This document shows positions 1 through 9,608 of a stretch of 64,000 nucleotides of DNA, one piece after another. Made by a program: the position numbers and the translations under genes. The stretch is from Dyadobacter alkalitolerans DSM 23607 (GTDB lineage: Bacteria; Bacteroidota; Bacteroidia; Cytophagales; Spirosomataceae), in NCBI RefSeq assembly GCF_000428845.1, contig NZ_AUAS01000007.1:62001-126000 (forward strand), given 5' to 3'. The stretch's first letter is position 1, and each line of letters opens with the position of its first letter. The notes below the pieces were generated by a model, which saw nothing but the letters and a program-made list of their open reading frames with translations, searched no databases and had not been told where the DNA came from.

Positions 1-109
1 GATGATTGCGCACACGTCGGTTATTAAAAGACCGCTGATCGAAGACGCATCGGGCAAGGCAGTGACTATTGGCTTTTCGGAGAAGGAATATGAAGAGAAA
101 TTCCTTTAA
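1..109 (+). CDS. ArsC/Spx-family reductase, C-terminal fragment
   Basis: Only the last 35 codons are inside the window, ending in TAA at 107-109. The visible residues include KRPLIED, then GFSEKEYEEKF at the very end. This matches the C-terminal signature of the ArsC/Spx/YffB thioredoxin-fold family, where the RP pair lies in the active-site region and the tail reads G-F-x-E-x-x-Y. The N-terminal catalytic cysteine would lie upstream of the window. The stop codon overlaps that of the convergent methyltransferase gene by a few bases. Function within the family (arsenate reductase or a regulator) cannot be decided from this piece. Confidence 0.7.
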   Translation, partial: MIAHTSVIKRPLIEDASGKAVTIGFSEKEYEEKFL

Positions 110-1332
110 TACTCCGGTTTTACGGTAACTACAACCGCTTTCAGTTTATTGGAGAATGTGGTGGCGAAGAGATAATATTTGCCACCATCTTTCAATTTCC
201 ATTTCTTTCTCAATTCTTCGCTTTTGGCCGGGAAGTTGCGGACTGTCAGATGCGCTTTATCGCCCTCAATATGCTGCATAATTTCGCGAATGTCCGGCTT
301 GCAAACCGCAACCACTTCGAAAGCACGGCCCGGAAAATCGGTTATCAGCTTCTCCGACGTATATAACTGACTGTTAATGGACAATTTAGCGAGCGCATAA
401 GCACTGCATATCGTTCGGAAAGCACCCGCTTTAAGGATCGCGGCATGCGGTTCATACAGATATTTCAATGGTCGCGAGTAATCCACGCCGGTCAACCGCT
501 CGGATTCACGGGTCAGGTCCAACTGGCTGATCACCTTACCGGAACCGTTGATAATGCGCACTTTAATGTCAAATGTGTCGGATATCCAGTCTTTTTTAAG
601 CACAAAAAGCAGTTCTTTACATTCCCCTTCGTAACCGATCACGTGCACTTCTTTGACATTAACAAGCGTTTTCGCAGCAAGGTCGATGTCCAGGAGCGGT
701 GACGTTTTGAGCAAAATATTGGGTGAACTTTCAAATAAAATGGACAGATTTTCGACGATATCCGGTGTGCAATCGGAAAGCAGCACCACTTTTTCCTGTC
801 TATCATTGCGTCTGGCGGGATCGGCATAGATCCAGTCGGCATAGCGTGGTTCCTTTTTAAGCGTTTCTATCGAGTCCAGCGCCTGCACTTCAATGTTGGT
901 GACACCCAGTTGCTTAAAGTTGAACTCTGCCGTTTCGGCCACTTCGGGCTGCTGCTCAAAATATTGCACATGTTTAAAGTTCGTGTGCATATAATAGCAA
1001 TCCACACCCATTCCGCCGGTAATATCAATCAGTTCATCGCCAGACATTAATGTTGCCTTATACCGTGCCGTAGCCTCGGAAGAACATTGTTCAACCGACA
1101 GGGCAGGCGGGAAGATGAGGTTGGGATTGGCGGACCAGTCAGGCAGTTTCTTCAAGGCCTTTTGCCTGGATTGAATTTGCGCCCCTAGTTTCCGGACATT
1201 AATGTCCTTGAAATGCTTGGCCCGTAACATGAGCTTGCTCACATCATCCCGCAAATGTTCCTGGATGAATTCGGTTTCTGCGTCGGTGAAAAACGTTTCA
1301 GCGGCAATGCGTTGTGATGTGATTTTATCCAT
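106..1332 (-). CDS. THUMP-like domain class I SAM methyltransferase
   Basis: The 408-residue protein has a class I SAM-dependent methyltransferase core. Visible signs are the SAM-binding loop DITGGMGVD near residue 104 and a catalytic-type DPARR motif near residue 173. The C-terminal part (about 300-400), with a PGRAFEVV motif, fits the THUMP-like domain that accompanies this core in Bacteroidota. By family the substrate is probably an RNA, but no specific target can be read from the sequence. It stands alone on the minus strand, diverging from acs across a 258-base gap. The start ATG at 1332 gives a normal family N-terminus. Confidence 0.8.
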   Translation of the reverse strand: MDKITSQRIAAETFFTDAETEFIQEHLRDDVSKLMLRAKHFKDINVRKLGAQIQSRQKALKKLPDWSANPNLIFPPALSVEQCSSEATARYKATLMSGDELIDITGGMGVDCYYMHTNFKHVQYFEQQPEVAETAEFNFKQLGVTNIEVQALDSIETLKKEPRYADWIYADPARRNDRQEKVVLLSDCTPDIVENLSILFESSPNILLKTSPLLDIDLAAKTLVNVKEVHVIGYEGECKELLFVLKKDWISDTFDIKVRIINGSGKVISQLDLTRESERLTGVDYSRPLKYLYEPHAAILKAGAFRTICSAYALAKLSINSQLYTSEKLITDFPGRAFEVVAVCKPDIREIMQHIEGDKAHLTVRNFPAKSEELRKKWKLKDGGKYYLFATTFSNKLKAVVVTVKPEY

Positions 1333-1590
1333 GTGTATGTGATCGTTTATAATTTAACTTTTCGAAAATACGTCTTTTTGATCGTCTGTCACAGTTTTAC
1401 GATGCTTTACGGTCAGCATTGCAGAATCTTGAAAAACCTGCTTATCAACATTGGACGGCTGGGCATTGATTATCAGCGTAATGCACATTCTGGGCTATTT
1501 TTTCTGCATTGTAATAAGTAGGACTAACCAAATGAAAATTATAAATTGTCCCCCTATATCCCTTAATCCTAAGTCTAACCTTTATTTATC

Positions 1591-3480
1591 ATGAAAATTA
1601 AGACCTTTGAAGCGTATCAGGCTGCCTACAAACAAAGTGTAGACGATCCCGAAGGTTTCTGGGCAGAAGTGGCCCAACAGTTTCAATGGCGTAAACCATG
1701 GAAAAAAGTCCTGAGCTGGGACTTCAACGAAGCGAATATCAAGTGGTTTGAAGGCGGCGAGCTCAATATTACCGAAAATGCGCTGGACAGGCATCTTGCC
1801 GAGCGCGGCGATCAGCCTGCCATTATCTGGGAATCCAATGATCCCGAGGACAAATCCGTAACCATTACTTACCGCGTTTTATACGACCGCGTTTGCCGTT
1901 TTGCCAATGTCCTGAAAAAGCATGGCGTGCAAAAAGGGGACCGCGTTTGCATATATCTGCCCATGGTGCCCGAGCTCACCGTGGCCGTGCTGGCTTGCGC
2001 ACGCATAGGAGCCATTCATTCGGTTGTTTTTGGTGGTTTTTCGGCCAAGTCCATCGCCGACCGCATCAATGATGCTGAATGCAATATGGTCATAACTTCC
2101 GACGGCGCATTCCGCGGCTCGAAAGTGATCCCGATGAAAGAAACGGTTGATGCCGCATTGGATCAATGCCATAGTGTAAAGCATGTGATCGTGATGACGC
2201 GCACGCGGACGCCGGTTTCCATGCTGAAAGGTCGGGATCTTTGGTGGGAAGAGGAAGTAAAACACGTGGATTCCGTGTGTCCCGCCGAGCCTATGGATGC
2301 CGAGGATACATTGTTTATCCTTTACACTTCGGGTTCAACGGGCAAGCCAAAAGGCGTGGTGCACACCTGCGGCGGTTATATGGTTTATGTGACCTATACT
2401 TTTGCCAATGTGTTCCAATATGAGCCGGGAGAAGTCCATTTCTGCACCGCTGACATTGGCTGGATCACAGGTCACAGCTACATTGTTTACGGTCCGCTTT
2501 GCTATGGAGCCACTTCGGTAATCTTCGAAGGCGTTCCGACTTATCCGGATGCAGGCCGTTTTTGGGAAATCGTTGCCAAACATAAGGTTAATATTCTTTA
2601 TACTGCCCCGACGGCCATTCGTTCGCTGATGAGTTTTGGGTTGGATTTTGTCAAAAAACATGACCTTTCGTCGCTTACCAAACTGGGTTCAGTAGGAGAG
2701 CCAATCAACGAAGAGGCGTGGCATTGGTTTAAAACCAACATTGGCCATGACCATTGTCCTTTGGTGGACACCTGGTGGCAGACCGAAACAGGCGGTATTA
2801 TGATTTCCCCGCTGGCCGGCATCACGCCTGAAAAGCCAACCTTTGCAACATTGCCATTACCCGGCATTCAGCCGGTGTTGGTGGACGAAAACGGCAAGGA
2901 ACTGGAAGGGAATGGTGTCAGCGGTAACTTGTGCGTCAAATTTCCCTGGCCGGGCATTGTCCGGACCACATATGGTGATCATGAACGTGCGAAACAAACC
3001 TATTTCTCAGCCTATCCGGGCATGTATTTTACGGGAGACGGATGCTTGCGCGATGAAGATGGCTATTACCGCATTACCGGCCGCGTCGATGATGTATTGA
3101 ATGTTTCGGGACATAGGATTGGCACAGCAGAAGTCGAAAATGCCATTAATATGCATTTGGGAGTGGTTGAATCGGCTGTTGTGGGTTATGCGCACGACAT
3201 TAAGGGACAGGGGATTTACGCTTACGTGATCGCGGAAAATGAGCCTGATGATCCTGAAATGTTCCGAAAAGACATTGCAGCCACCGTTTCCCGGATCATC
3301 GGCCCGATCGCAAAACCCGATAAGGTTCAGTTCGTGACAGGATTGCCCAAGACGCGTTCAGGGAAGATCATGAGACGGATTTTGAGAAAGATTTCAGAAG
3401 GAGATATGAATAATTTAGGAGACACGTCCACATTGTTAGACCCGGCGGTTGTCGAGGATATCAAGAAAGGAGCGTTGTAA
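1591..3480 (+). CDS. acs: acetyl-CoA synthetase (AMP-forming)
   Basis: This 629-residue cytosolic enzyme activates acetate to acetyl-CoA through an acetyl-AMP intermediate. The AMP-binding P-loop [15 protein letters not shown] lies near residue 247, the [10 protein letters not shown] motif near 390, the hinge and [16 protein letters not shown] near 495, and the regulatory C-terminal lysine motif [11 protein letters not shown] near 590. In other bacteria this lysine is acetylated to switch the enzyme off. Length is close to the usual 650 residues. The gene is transcribed alone and is followed by a strong hairpin terminator. Confidence 0.96.
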   Translation: MKIKTFEAYQAAYKQSVDDPEGFWAEVAQQFQWRKPWKKVLSWDFNEANIKWFEGGELNITENALDRHLAERGDQPAIIWESNDPEDKSVTITYRVLYDRVCRFANVLKKHGVQKGDRVCIYLPMVPELTVAVLACARIGAIHSVVFGGFSAKSIADRINDAECNMVITSDGAFRGSKVIPMKETVDAALDQCHSVKHVIVMTRTRTPVSMLKGRDLWWEEEVKHVDSVCPAEPMDAEDTLFILYTSGSTGKPKGVVHTCGGYMVYVTYTFANVFQYEPGEVHFCTADIGWITGHSYIVYGPLCYGATSVIFEGVPTYPDAGRFWEIVAKHKVNILYTAPTAIRSLMSFGLDFVKKHDLSSLTKLGSVGEPINEEAWHWFKTNIGHDHCPLVDTWWQTETGGIMISPLAGITPEKPTFATLPLPGIQPVLVDENGKELEGNGVSGNLCVKFPWPGIVRTTYGDHERAKQTYFSAYPGMYFTGDGCLRDEDGYYRITGRVDDVLNVSGHRIGTAEVENAINMHLGVVESAVVGYAHDIKGQGIYAYVIAENEPDDPEMFRKDIAATVSRIIGPIAKPDKVQFVTGLPKTRSGKIMRRILRKISEGDMNNLGDTSTLLDPAVVEDIKKGAL

Positions 3481-3501
3481 AATACAAATGCTGATAAAGA
3501 A

Positions 3502-3535
3502 AACGGGGAGCTCCAATTGTGCTCCCCGTTTTTAT
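3502..3535 (+). terminator. rho-independent terminator of acs
   Basis: A perfect 10-base stem, AACGGGGAGC at 3502-3511 and GCTCCCCGTT at 3521-3530, has a 9-base loop and is followed by a short T run. It starts 22 bases after the acs stop codon. Confidence 0.85.
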
Positions 3536-3551
3536 GCCTTAATGTTCTATA

Positions 3552-3707
3552 TCAATGGTTTTTGGCAGTCATCGCTTTGTCCGTTGCGCAACCGCACCCT
3601 TTCGCACATCCGCCGGCATTACGCTTGTCAAATGCTTTCCAGACACGCCAGCCCATAAAACCGACTGCGGCAAGGAAAAGGATTAATATGATGATCTGTT
3701 GTCCCAT
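3552..3707 (-). CDS. FeoB-associated Cys-rich membrane protein
   Basis: This 51-residue gene has one N-terminal membrane helix (about residues 4-22, rich in I, L and F), then a basic stretch, then a cysteine cluster GGCAKGCGCATD near the C-terminus. That layout defines the FeoB-associated Cys-rich membrane protein family, thought to assist ferrous iron uptake. No feoA or feoB is in the window, so it is an orphan member here. It lies 20 bases downstream of the DinB-type gene and is probably the last gene of that minus-strand run. Start ATG is at 3707. Confidence 0.75.
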   Translation of the reverse strand: MGQQIIILILFLAAVGFMGWRVWKAFDKRNAGGCAKGCGCATDKAMTAKNH

Positions 3708-3727
3708 GGTTTAGTAACAGCCGGTTT

Positions 3728-4261
3728 TTACCAATTGTTCCTGGCCGCAAGCTGAAATGCGTGCTGGTAATGATGTTCGCTGTGCCATGCGTAATTGGCG
3801 ATGACTTCATCGAGGCGGAACACGCGGCCGGTTGCGGGATGCGTGTAAGTTCTTGCCAAATCATTTTCATCCAATGAATTAAGCAGCAGCACCCACCGCA
3901 AATGAACATAGCGAAGCAGCTGAATGGACAATTCAACCTGCGCCATTTTTGCATCCGGCAACTCAGCCCAAAGTTGTTCCTCGTAAGATTTTATCACCGG
4001 GTTATCCTCCGTCATTGCAAGCCTGCAACGCACATAAGCATTCATATGGCTGTCTGCCACATGGTGTACGAGCTGTCGCACTGTCCAGCCGTCGGGGCGG
4101 TAAGGCGTGTTGTATTTGTCATCGTCCCAGCCTCCTAAAAGGTTGATAAACTTAGATGGTAATGCGCTGATGATCTGAATGTTGGATTTAACTTCTGCGG
4201 GTGTATAAAGCTCCTGGTGCTGAAATTTTCCGATCGGGTATTTGAGTTGTTCGATGTCCAT
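3728..4261 (-). CDS. DinB/YfiT-type metal-dependent thiol transferase
   Basis: The 177-residue protein matches the YfiT branch of the DinB four-helix family, often named bacillithiol transferase. Three metal-ligand positions are visible: HHVADSH near residue 66 and WHSEHH near residue 159. RPDGWTVRQLVHH is the family hallmark just before the first histidines. Family members use a divalent metal to transfer a low-molecular-weight thiol to electrophiles. The natural substrate is not evident. It lies in the minus-strand run between the inositol phosphatase and the FeoB-associated peptide. Confidence 0.8.
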   Translation of the reverse strand: MDIEQLKYPIGKFQHQELYTPAEVKSNIQIISALPSKFINLLGGWDDDKYNTPYRPDGWTVRQLVHHVADSHMNAYVRCRLAMTEDNPVIKSYEEQLWAELPDAKMAQVELSIQLLRYVHLRWVLLLNSLDENDLARTYTHPATGRVFRLDEVIANYAWHSEHHYQHAFQLAARNNW

Positions 4262-4296
4262 TCTTAATGATTGATATTTCGGTGGGGTTTACCTTT

Positions 4297-5088
4297 TTAG
4301 AAATTTTCCCGGATTACTTCAACTAGCTCCTTATGGCCGCCTGAGGCTGCAATGATGTCGCCTCCAAAGAGATAGTTGTCGCCGCCATTGAAGTCGGTTA
4401 CCTTTCCGCCGGCTTCTTTGATCATGAGCACACCTGCCGCCATGTCCCAGGAATTGAGGTTATATTCGTAAAAACCGTCAAACCTGCCTGCTGCAACGTA
4501 AGCAAGGTCGACCGCTGCTGCGCCCATTCTCCGGATGCCGTGCGTTCTTTGCATAAGCAGTTCCAGAATGTACATATAGCGCTTCTGCTTCTCGAATTTA
4601 TAATAAGGGAAACCCGTTGCGATGAGACTGTCGGCCAGCGATTCGACATTGGAAACCTTCATCGGCTTGCCATTGCACCAGGCACCGCCGCCTTGGCATG
4701 CGTAAAACATTTCGTTCAGGCTCGGCTCGTGGATCACACCAACCAGCAATTCCTTGCCTCTCGCTAACCCTACGCTGACGCAATAAACTGGGATTCCGTG
4801 GATGAAATTTGTCGTTCCATCGAGTGGGTCGATGATCCAGTTCAATGCGGTTGGGTCAGGTTCCTGGCCCGTTGTGCCTTCCTCCGTAATGAAGCTTGCT
4901 TCGGGAAGCAGTGCATTAAGCCCTGCCACCAGCAATTTTTCTGCTTCCTTATCGACGTAAGAAACCAGGTTGTTCAGGTCTTTATATTCAATTTTGTCGC
5001 GTGAAAATAATGCCGCTTCCTGCTGAATAAAGGATGAGGCCTTTCTTACAATTTCTATGGTTTGTTGCGTGAGCTGTTCGAGATCCAT
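4297..5088 (-). CDS. inositol monophosphatase family protein
   Basis: This 263-residue Mg2+-dependent phosphatase carries all three family motifs: ITEEGT near residue 67, DPLDGTTNFIHG near residue 87 and WDMAAG near residue 214. Known members hydrolyse inositol-1-phosphate and related sugar phosphates, and some (SuhB) also affect ribosome biogenesis. Only 7 bases separate it from the upstream DUF4105 gene, so the two are very probably co-transcribed. Exact substrate is inferred only at family level. Confidence 0.9.
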   Translation of the reverse strand: MDLEQLTQQTIEIVRKASSFIQQEAALFSRDKIEYKDLNNLVSYVDKEAEKLLVAGLNALLPEASFITEEGTTGQEPDPTALNWIIDPLDGTTNFIHGIPVYCVSVGLARGKELLVGVIHEPSLNEMFYACQGGGAWCNGKPMKVSNVESLADSLIATGFPYYKFEKQKRYMYILELLMQRTHGIRRMGAAAVDLAYVAAGRFDGFYEYNLNSWDMAAGVLMIKEAGGKVTDFNGGDNYLFGGDIIAASGGHKELVEVIRENF

Positions 5089-5095
5089 TACTATA

Positions 5096-6283
5096 CTATC
5101 CTTTCTCAGGAATTTTAGAGAGTGAATTATTCATGTAGTAAACCCGGATGACCAATGTCAAAATGATCGGGATCACAACGAAATTATGTTTTAACAGATT
5201 ACCTGTTGCGCAAAGTAAGAGAAATCCGTAAAATATCAACAAGAACGAGAACCACGATGGTTTCTTCTTTTTAGAAATCTGAAAAATCAACGGCATCCAC
5301 AGTGGGAAAGCCCAAAGAATGTCATAATTCCATTTGGTATCATTGTGCTCGGTAGCGAACCATAGCAGGGCGAGCAGCCAGCCTGCGAGACCTACAACTG
5401 AGAAAAGTATTTTGTCCAAAAGAAAATTAAGCTTCTCCTTCCTGATCTGCCAGTAAGTAATGGCTAATGTGATCACAGCAAGGGCCCAGAAAACGTTCAT
5501 AGGGGTGAAAATGCCGGTGTAATTGCGCGGTTCGGCTTTGAAATACTCATTGGTTGTCTTCACCAGCGGCATTAACCCGGAAGCCGTTTTTACTTTTGCA
5601 TCGGTAAATGCAATGGCCAGATTATCAGGCAGGAAAGTGGCTTGCTCAGGCGTGGCAATCTCATCTGCAGGAGTTCCCAGGGCAAGGTCCATGCCGAAAT
5701 CCGCCCAGGGATTCTGCTTGAATGCATAGCGGTCGATCCATTGCCTGAAACTCAGTTTTTCGTGCGTATAACCTTTATAAACCAGGCTGTCGCCGCAGGC
5801 TTCTTTTAAAGCAACGGCAAGTCGGCTCGCGCAATTGTCGTAGAAAAATTTGTAGGAATAAACCCTGTTTTGCGGCAGATAATTGTTTTCCAGGTAATTA
5901 TAAAGTTTTTGTTTTTGCGGAATGCTCAGGTTTAAGACCTGCTCGGAAATAGACCGGTTTTCGGCGCGGTAATATTCCAGTTGCGGCCCCAGCGGATGCA
6001 CCGAAATGCTGTACGGCAGATAGCCGCGCATGAAATTGATGTAAAAATTACCCTGGTCAAAACTGAATGTGCCGTAACTATAAGCATTATCAATGTTCAG
6101 AACGGGGTCATAAACCCATAGCACACTGTGTCCGAAACCGGAGTATAGTTCGTCGCCTGGGCCGAATGTAACAAGGCTAACCTTCGCTTCCGGACTTAAT
6201 GTGGCAAATTGGGCGCTTGCGGTTGTTTTTGCCAGTAAAAAAATCGCTACAAATGCAATGAACCTGAAAATGCTAATCCTCAT
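5096..6283 (-). CDS. DUF4105 (Lnb N-terminal periplasmic domain) membrane protein
   Basis: The 395-residue protein has a signal peptide ending near TASA (residue 24). A DUF4105 domain follows at about 30-240, with the typical GPGDELYSGFGHS and NCASR motifs; this resembles the N-terminal periplasmic domain of lacto-N-biosidase-like proteins and contains a conserved histidine and cysteine. Four hydrophobic segments occupy the C-terminal third (about 262-385), so the domain probably sits in the periplasm anchored in the inner membrane. The start overlaps the end of rsmI by 11 bases, indicating one operon. The biochemical role of the family is unknown to me. Confidence 0.8.
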   Translation of the reverse strand: MRISIFRFIAFVAIFLLAKTTASAQFATLSPEAKVSLVTFGPGDELYSGFGHSVLWVYDPVLNIDNAYSYGTFSFDQGNFYINFMRGYLPYSISVHPLGPQLEYYRAENRSISEQVLNLSIPQKQKLYNYLENNYLPQNRVYSYKFFYDNCASRLAVALKEACGDSLVYKGYTHEKLSFRQWIDRYAFKQNPWADFGMDLALGTPADEIATPEQATFLPDNLAIAFTDAKVKTASGLMPLVKTTNEYFKAEPRNYTGIFTPMNVFWALAVITLAITYWQIRKEKLNFLLDKILFSVVGLAGWLLALLWFATEHNDTKWNYDILWAFPLWMPLIFQISKKKKPSWFSFLLIFYGFLLLCATGNLLKHNFVVIPIILTLVIRVYYMNNSLSKIPEKG

Positions 6284-6974
6284 ATTTATCTGATTTCTTT
6301 TTTTCTTCTGCTTTCCCTGCCAGGATGATTACGATTTCACCTTTGATGGTTTTCTCTGAAAAATAGGCGATGACTTCTTCCAGCGTCCCGCGAACATTCT
6401 CTTCATAAATTTTGGTCAGCTCCCGCGCAACGGAAACCTGCCTGTCGGCACCGAAGAACTCAACGAATTGCTGCAATGCTTTGATCAAGCGATGCGGCGA
6501 CTCATAAAATATCATCGTCCGTTCTTCTGATGTGAGATTTTGCAGGCGCGTCTGACGGCCTTTTTTATGTGGTAAAAAACCTTCAAAAGTAAAGCGGTCG
6601 CTGGGCAGGCCGGAGTTGACCAAAGCGGGCACAAAAGCGGTGGGCCCGGGCAGACATTCGACTTGAATGCCCTGCTTAATGCATTCTCTAACGAGCAAAA
6701 AACCGGGATCGGACACAGCAGGTGTTCCGGCGTCGGAAACCAGCGCCATGCATTCACCTTTCAGGATCCGTTCCACCACCCGCGTCACCGTTTGGTGCTC
6801 ATTATGAATATGGTAACTGTGCATGGGCTTGGAAATGCCCAGGTGTTTCAGCAGCGATCCTGATGTGCGGGTGTCTTCTGCCAGAACTACGTCCACACTT
6901 TTTAAAACATTGATGGCGCGAAGTGTAATATCTTCCAGGTTGCCGATGGGCGTGGGGACTATGTAAAGTTTCAT
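6273..6974 (-). CDS. rsmI: 16S rRNA (cytidine-1402-2'-O)-methyltransferase
   Basis: The protein begins MKLYIVPTPIGNLEDITLRA, the signature N-terminus of RsmI, which 2'-O-methylates C1402 in the ribosomal decoding centre. Further tetrapyrrole-methylase-fold motifs are AEDTRTSG near residue 35, LVSDAGTPAVSDPG near 80 and GPTAFVPALVNSGLP near 110. I chose the ATG at 6974 rather than the in-frame ATG three codons earlier because it matches the family start. It is the second gene of a minus-strand operon that starts with the pterin dehydratase. Confidence 0.95.
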   Translation of the reverse strand: MKLYIVPTPIGNLEDITLRAINVLKSVDVVLAEDTRTSGSLLKHLGISKPMHSYHIHNEHQTVTRVVERILKGECMALVSDAGTPAVSDPGFLLVRECIKQGIQVECLPGPTAFVPALVNSGLPSDRFTFEGFLPHKKGRQTRLQNLTSEERTMIFYESPHRLIKALQQFVEFFGADRQVSVARELTKIYEENVRGTLEEVIAYFSEKTIKGEIVIILAGKAEEKKKSDKYED

Positions 6975-7000
6975 TGAATGCAAATGGGCGGGCCACGCAG

Positions 7001-7246
7001 TTATTTTTTATTTTTTTCAAAAATTTCGTCGATCGCAGCTGCGAGCTTCTGGTCTTTCTCGGTAACAATGTTGCCTGCGTCGTGTGTGTTTAATTCAAAT
7101 GTTACTTTGTTATAAGTGTTGGTCCAGAACGGATGATGGTCCATTTCGTCCACGGTTTCCGCGACGTCGGTCATGAAGGCAAATGCCTCTTTGAAATCCT
7201 TGAAAGTGAAGCTTTTTTTGAGTTTGTTATCCTCCTCTTTCCACAT
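7001..7246 (-). CDS. pterin-4a-carbinolamine dehydratase
   Basis: This 81-residue protein carries [14 protein letters not shown] in the middle, the HHPxW active-site signature of 4a-hydroxytetrahydrobiopterin dehydratase (PhhB/PCD). These enzymes recycle the oxidised pterin cofactor of aromatic amino acid hydroxylases; no hydroxylase is in the window. Length is slightly below the usual 95-105 residues, with a short N-terminus. It is the first gene of the rsmI operon, 26 bases upstream of rsmI. Confidence 0.88.
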   Translation of the reverse strand: MWKEEDNKLKKSFTFKDFKEAFAFMTDVAETVDEMDHHPFWTNTYNKVTFELNTHDAGNIVTEKDQKLAAAIDEIFEKNKK

Positions 7247-7362
7247 ATCGTTTCGCGTTTATTTTATCAAAAACCTTTAAAACGGCATAATAAAACGAAT
7301 ATACGAGGTTTATGTATCTTTTTAAATTATTCGGTTAAATAGCCGAATCGGGTTTGATGGAG

Positions 7363-7370
7363 TATATTTG
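7363..7370 (+). promoter_or_regulatory. possible Bacteroidota -7 box upstream of osmC
   Basis: TATATTTG matches the TAnnTTTG -7 consensus of Bacteroidota promoters. It lies 137 bases before the OsmC start. No TTTG at the right -33 distance is visible, which lowers confidence. Confidence 0.3.
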
Positions 7371-7507
7371 AACTTTGATCCGGTTCATATCCTTATTAAA
7401 GTATAACGGCCGGCAGCACATTGCAAATGGCGTGCGAAAGCAGCTCAGGCTGGACTTGTTAACATTTACATTTAACCGAAACTCCGCTCACAATCAGGAG
7501 TATTATT

Positions 7508-7936
7508 ATGAAAGTAGAACTCGTTCGTGTTGATGATGCCTTTCATTTTGAAGGCAGTGGTTCCTCAGAAGTGAAAGTGCATACCGACGGCTCCCCGGAA
7601 ATCGGCGGAAGCAACCAGGGCGTACGGCCTATGGAATTATTATTGATGGGACTGGCCAGCTGCAGCGCCATCGACGTAGTACTGATCCTCAAAAAGCAAC
7701 GCCAGGATATCACCGATTTTCGCGTTATCGCCGACGGCGACCGCACACAGGAAGAAAACACGCAGCGCAAGCCATTTACCAAGATACATCTGACATTCAA
7801 ATTTGCTGGCAATCAGTTGGATGAAAGCAAAATCAACCGTGCTATCAGCTTGTCGATGGAAAAATATTGCTCGGCAACAGCCCAGCTGGAAGCGCTTGCA
7901 ACGATCACTTATGACATTGAGATCGCAACCGTTTAA
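7508..7936 (+). CDS. OsmC family peroxiredoxin-like protein
   Basis: The 142-residue protein has both redox cysteines of the OsmC/Ohr family: one in [10 protein letters not shown] near residue 53 and one in [12 protein letters not shown] near residue 119. The first sits at the start of the long central helix, as in known members. Such proteins reduce organic hydroperoxides, but the YhfA-like branch to which this sequence seems closer has no settled substrate. It stands alone before thyA, 41 bases upstream, and may be co-transcribed with it. Confidence 0.88.
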   Translation: MKVELVRVDDAFHFEGSGSSEVKVHTDGSPEIGGSNQGVRPMELLLMGLASCSAIDVVLILKKQRQDITDFRVIADGDRTQEENTQRKPFTKIHLTFKFAGNQLDESKINRAISLSMEKYCSATAQLEALATITYDIEIATV

Positions 7937-7977
7937 TTCAACATTACCTTCTTTTACAACGCATTAATTATATCGCA

Positions 7978-8799
7978 ATGCAGCAATATCAGGATTTGTT
8001 ACGCCATGTACTCAAACACGGAGTTCGTAAAACCGACCGAACCGGCACAGGAACGGTCAGTGTTTTTGGTTACCAAATGCGCTTCAACCTGAAAGACGGA
8101 TTTCCTTTGGTTACCACCAAAAAAGTGCACACAAAATCGATCATTCACGAGCTTTTGTGGTTTCTGAAAGGCGATACCAACATTCAGTATCTGAAAGAAA
8201 ACGGCGTCTCGATCTGGGACGAGTGGGCGGACGAAAATGGCGATCTGGGTCCGGTGTACGGCAAGCAGTGGAGGAGCTGGGAAGGGCCAGACGGCAAGAC
8301 TGTGGACCAGTTGCAGGAGGTTTTGAAGCAATTGAAGAACTCGCCGGATTCGCGCCGGATCATGGTTTCGGCATGGAACCCGTCGCAGTTATCGGAAATG
8401 AAATTGCAGCCTTGTCACGCTTTGTTCCAGTTTTATGTGGCCCCGCCGGATGAGGATGCGGGAGAAACGCGTGGAAAATTGTCGTGTCAGCTATATCAGC
8501 GCAGCGCAGATGTTTTCCTGGGCGTGCCGTTTAACATTGCCAGTTATGCGTTGCTTACCATGATGATCGCGCAGGAATGTGACCTTGATCTGGGTGATTT
8601 TATCTGGACCGGCGGCGATACGCACATTTACCTGAACCACTTGGAGCAAGTAGGCTTGCAGCTGAGCCGCGAACCGCGTGCCCTTCCAAAAATGGTCATC
8701 AATCCGGATGTTAAAAGTGTTTTCGATTTCAAATTTGAAGATTTTGAATTGCAGGATTACAGTCCCTGGCCGGGTATCAAGGCCCCGGTTGCGGTTTAG
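7978..8799 (+). CDS. thyA: thymidylate synthase
   Basis: This 273-residue enzyme makes dTMP from dUMP using methylene-tetrahydrofolate. Visible motifs are RTGTGT near residue 21, [10 protein letters not shown] near 59, the catalytic cysteine in [12 protein letters not shown] near 149, [18 protein letters not shown] near 173, and [10 protein letters not shown] near 212. The full family length is present. The TRIC channel gene follows 12 bases later. Folate recycling would need dihydrofolate reductase, which is not in the window. Confidence 0.97.
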   Translation: MQQYQDLLRHVLKHGVRKTDRTGTGTVSVFGYQMRFNLKDGFPLVTTKKVHTKSIIHELLWFLKGDTNIQYLKENGVSIWDEWADENGDLGPVYGKQWRSWEGPDGKTVDQLQEVLKQLKNSPDSRRIMVSAWNPSQLSEMKLQPCHALFQFYVAPPDEDAGETRGKLSCQLYQRSADVFLGVPFNIASYALLTMMIAQECDLDLGDFIWTGGDTHIYLNHLEQVGLQLSREPRALPKMVINPDVKSVFDFKFEDFELQDYSPWPGIKAPVAV

Positions 8800-8811
8800 C
8801 AATTTCGTGGG

Positions 8812-9420
8812 ATGAGCATTCAGTATATCTTAGAGATCATTGGTACATTCGCTTTTGCTATTTCCGGCGCGCTGGCTGTGAAAGATCAGAAGCATCAGGA
8901 CTGGTTCGGCGCAAGTTTCACGGCTTTTATTTCTTCTATCGGAGGAGGAACATTGCGGGATATTTTGTTGGATAGCTATCCGCTTGTTTGGATCAGTGAT
9001 ATTACCATCATTTATGCCATTATGGCCGGAATTTTGGTCACTTTTATTTTTTACAAATTCCTTTTAAGACTTCGCAAGACGCTTTTTCTGTTTGATACAT
9101 TCGGGATTGCATTATTTACCATTGTAGGCACCGAGAAAGCATTGCATTTGGGCGTCCGGCCTGAAATCGCCGTTATTATGGGCGTCTTTACAGCCACTAT
9201 GGGCGGCGTAATCCGGGATATGATGACCAACGAAATTCCCATCATTTATCGAAAAGAAGTGTATGCAACGGCTTGCCTTGCAGGCGCTTGCAGTTATTTG
9301 TTGCTGGATAGCATTGGGGCCGGGCGCAATGTTGCGTTCATTTCCGCCTCACTCGTCATCATAGCCATCCGCATTTTAGCGGTAAAGTACGGATGGAGCG
9401 TCCCGCGGTTTTTCCGCTGA
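8812..9420 (+). CDS. trimeric intracellular cation (TRIC) channel family protein
   Basis: The 202-residue protein has about seven hydrophobic helices and the paired glycine-rich signatures of the UPF0126/TRIC family: GTFAFAISGALAVKD near residue 11 and GVFTATMGGVIRDM near residue 124, plus SSIGGGTLRDI near 40. Bacterial TRIC proteins are trimeric K+ channels of the inner membrane. It lies directly behind thyA and is probably in the same transcript. The physiological role here is not indicated by context. Confidence 0.88.
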   Translation: MSIQYILEIIGTFAFAISGALAVKDQKHQDWFGASFTAFISSIGGGTLRDILLDSYPLVWISDITIIYAIMAGILVTFIFYKFLLRLRKTLFLFDTFGIALFTIVGTEKALHLGVRPEIAVIMGVFTATMGGVIRDMMTNEIPIIYRKEVYATACLAGACSYLLLDSIGAGRNVAFISASLVIIAIRILAVKYGWSVPRFFR

Positions 9421-9452
9421 CAGGGGTTCCAGGGTGGCGTTACGAAAGTCAT

Positions 9453-9551
9453 CACATGCCTCCGGCATTCAAATTCAACATTCGCATATCCATTGCTACC
9501 AATATTGCGTTGCTACCAATATTACATGCCTCCGGCATTTGTTACCAATAT
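9453..9551. repeat. intergenic repeat patch with ATGCCTCCGGCAT units
   Basis: The palindrome-like ATGCCTCCGGCAT occurs twice (9456-9468 and 9526-9538). The 14-mer TTGCTACCAATATT occurs twice (9493-9506 and 9510-9523), and a third, degenerate copy GTTACCAATAT lies at 9541-9551. The patch sits between the convergent TRIC and DUF2911 genes. It looks like a small REP-like element in which the inverted core can form a 5-base stem with a 3-base loop. Confidence 0.75.
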
Positions 9552-9553
9552 GC

Positions 9554-9587
9554 AAAAAAAGGGATGCGACGAAATCCGCCGCATCCC
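9554..9587 (-). terminator. rho-independent terminator of the DUF2911 gene
   Basis: The stem GGGATGCG (9561-9568) pairs with CGCATCCC (9580-9587). A run of seven A on the plus strand at 9554-9560 becomes the U tract on the minus strand. It lies 22 bases beyond the DUF2911 stop codon. Confidence 0.8.
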
Positions 9588-9608
9588 ATATCATTTGAAC
9601 ATTCTCTG

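Noticed and set aside
1522..1580. GACTAACC and GTCTAACC, a near repeat 51 bases apart upstream of acs
   Set aside because: Two 8-mers with a mismatch are not enough to claim an operator, and no regulator site is recognised.
1333..1590. Gap between the methyltransferase and acs with a 62-codon open frame
   Set aside because: The frame has no motif, no good start context and normal intergenic base composition; it probably holds the two divergent promoters.
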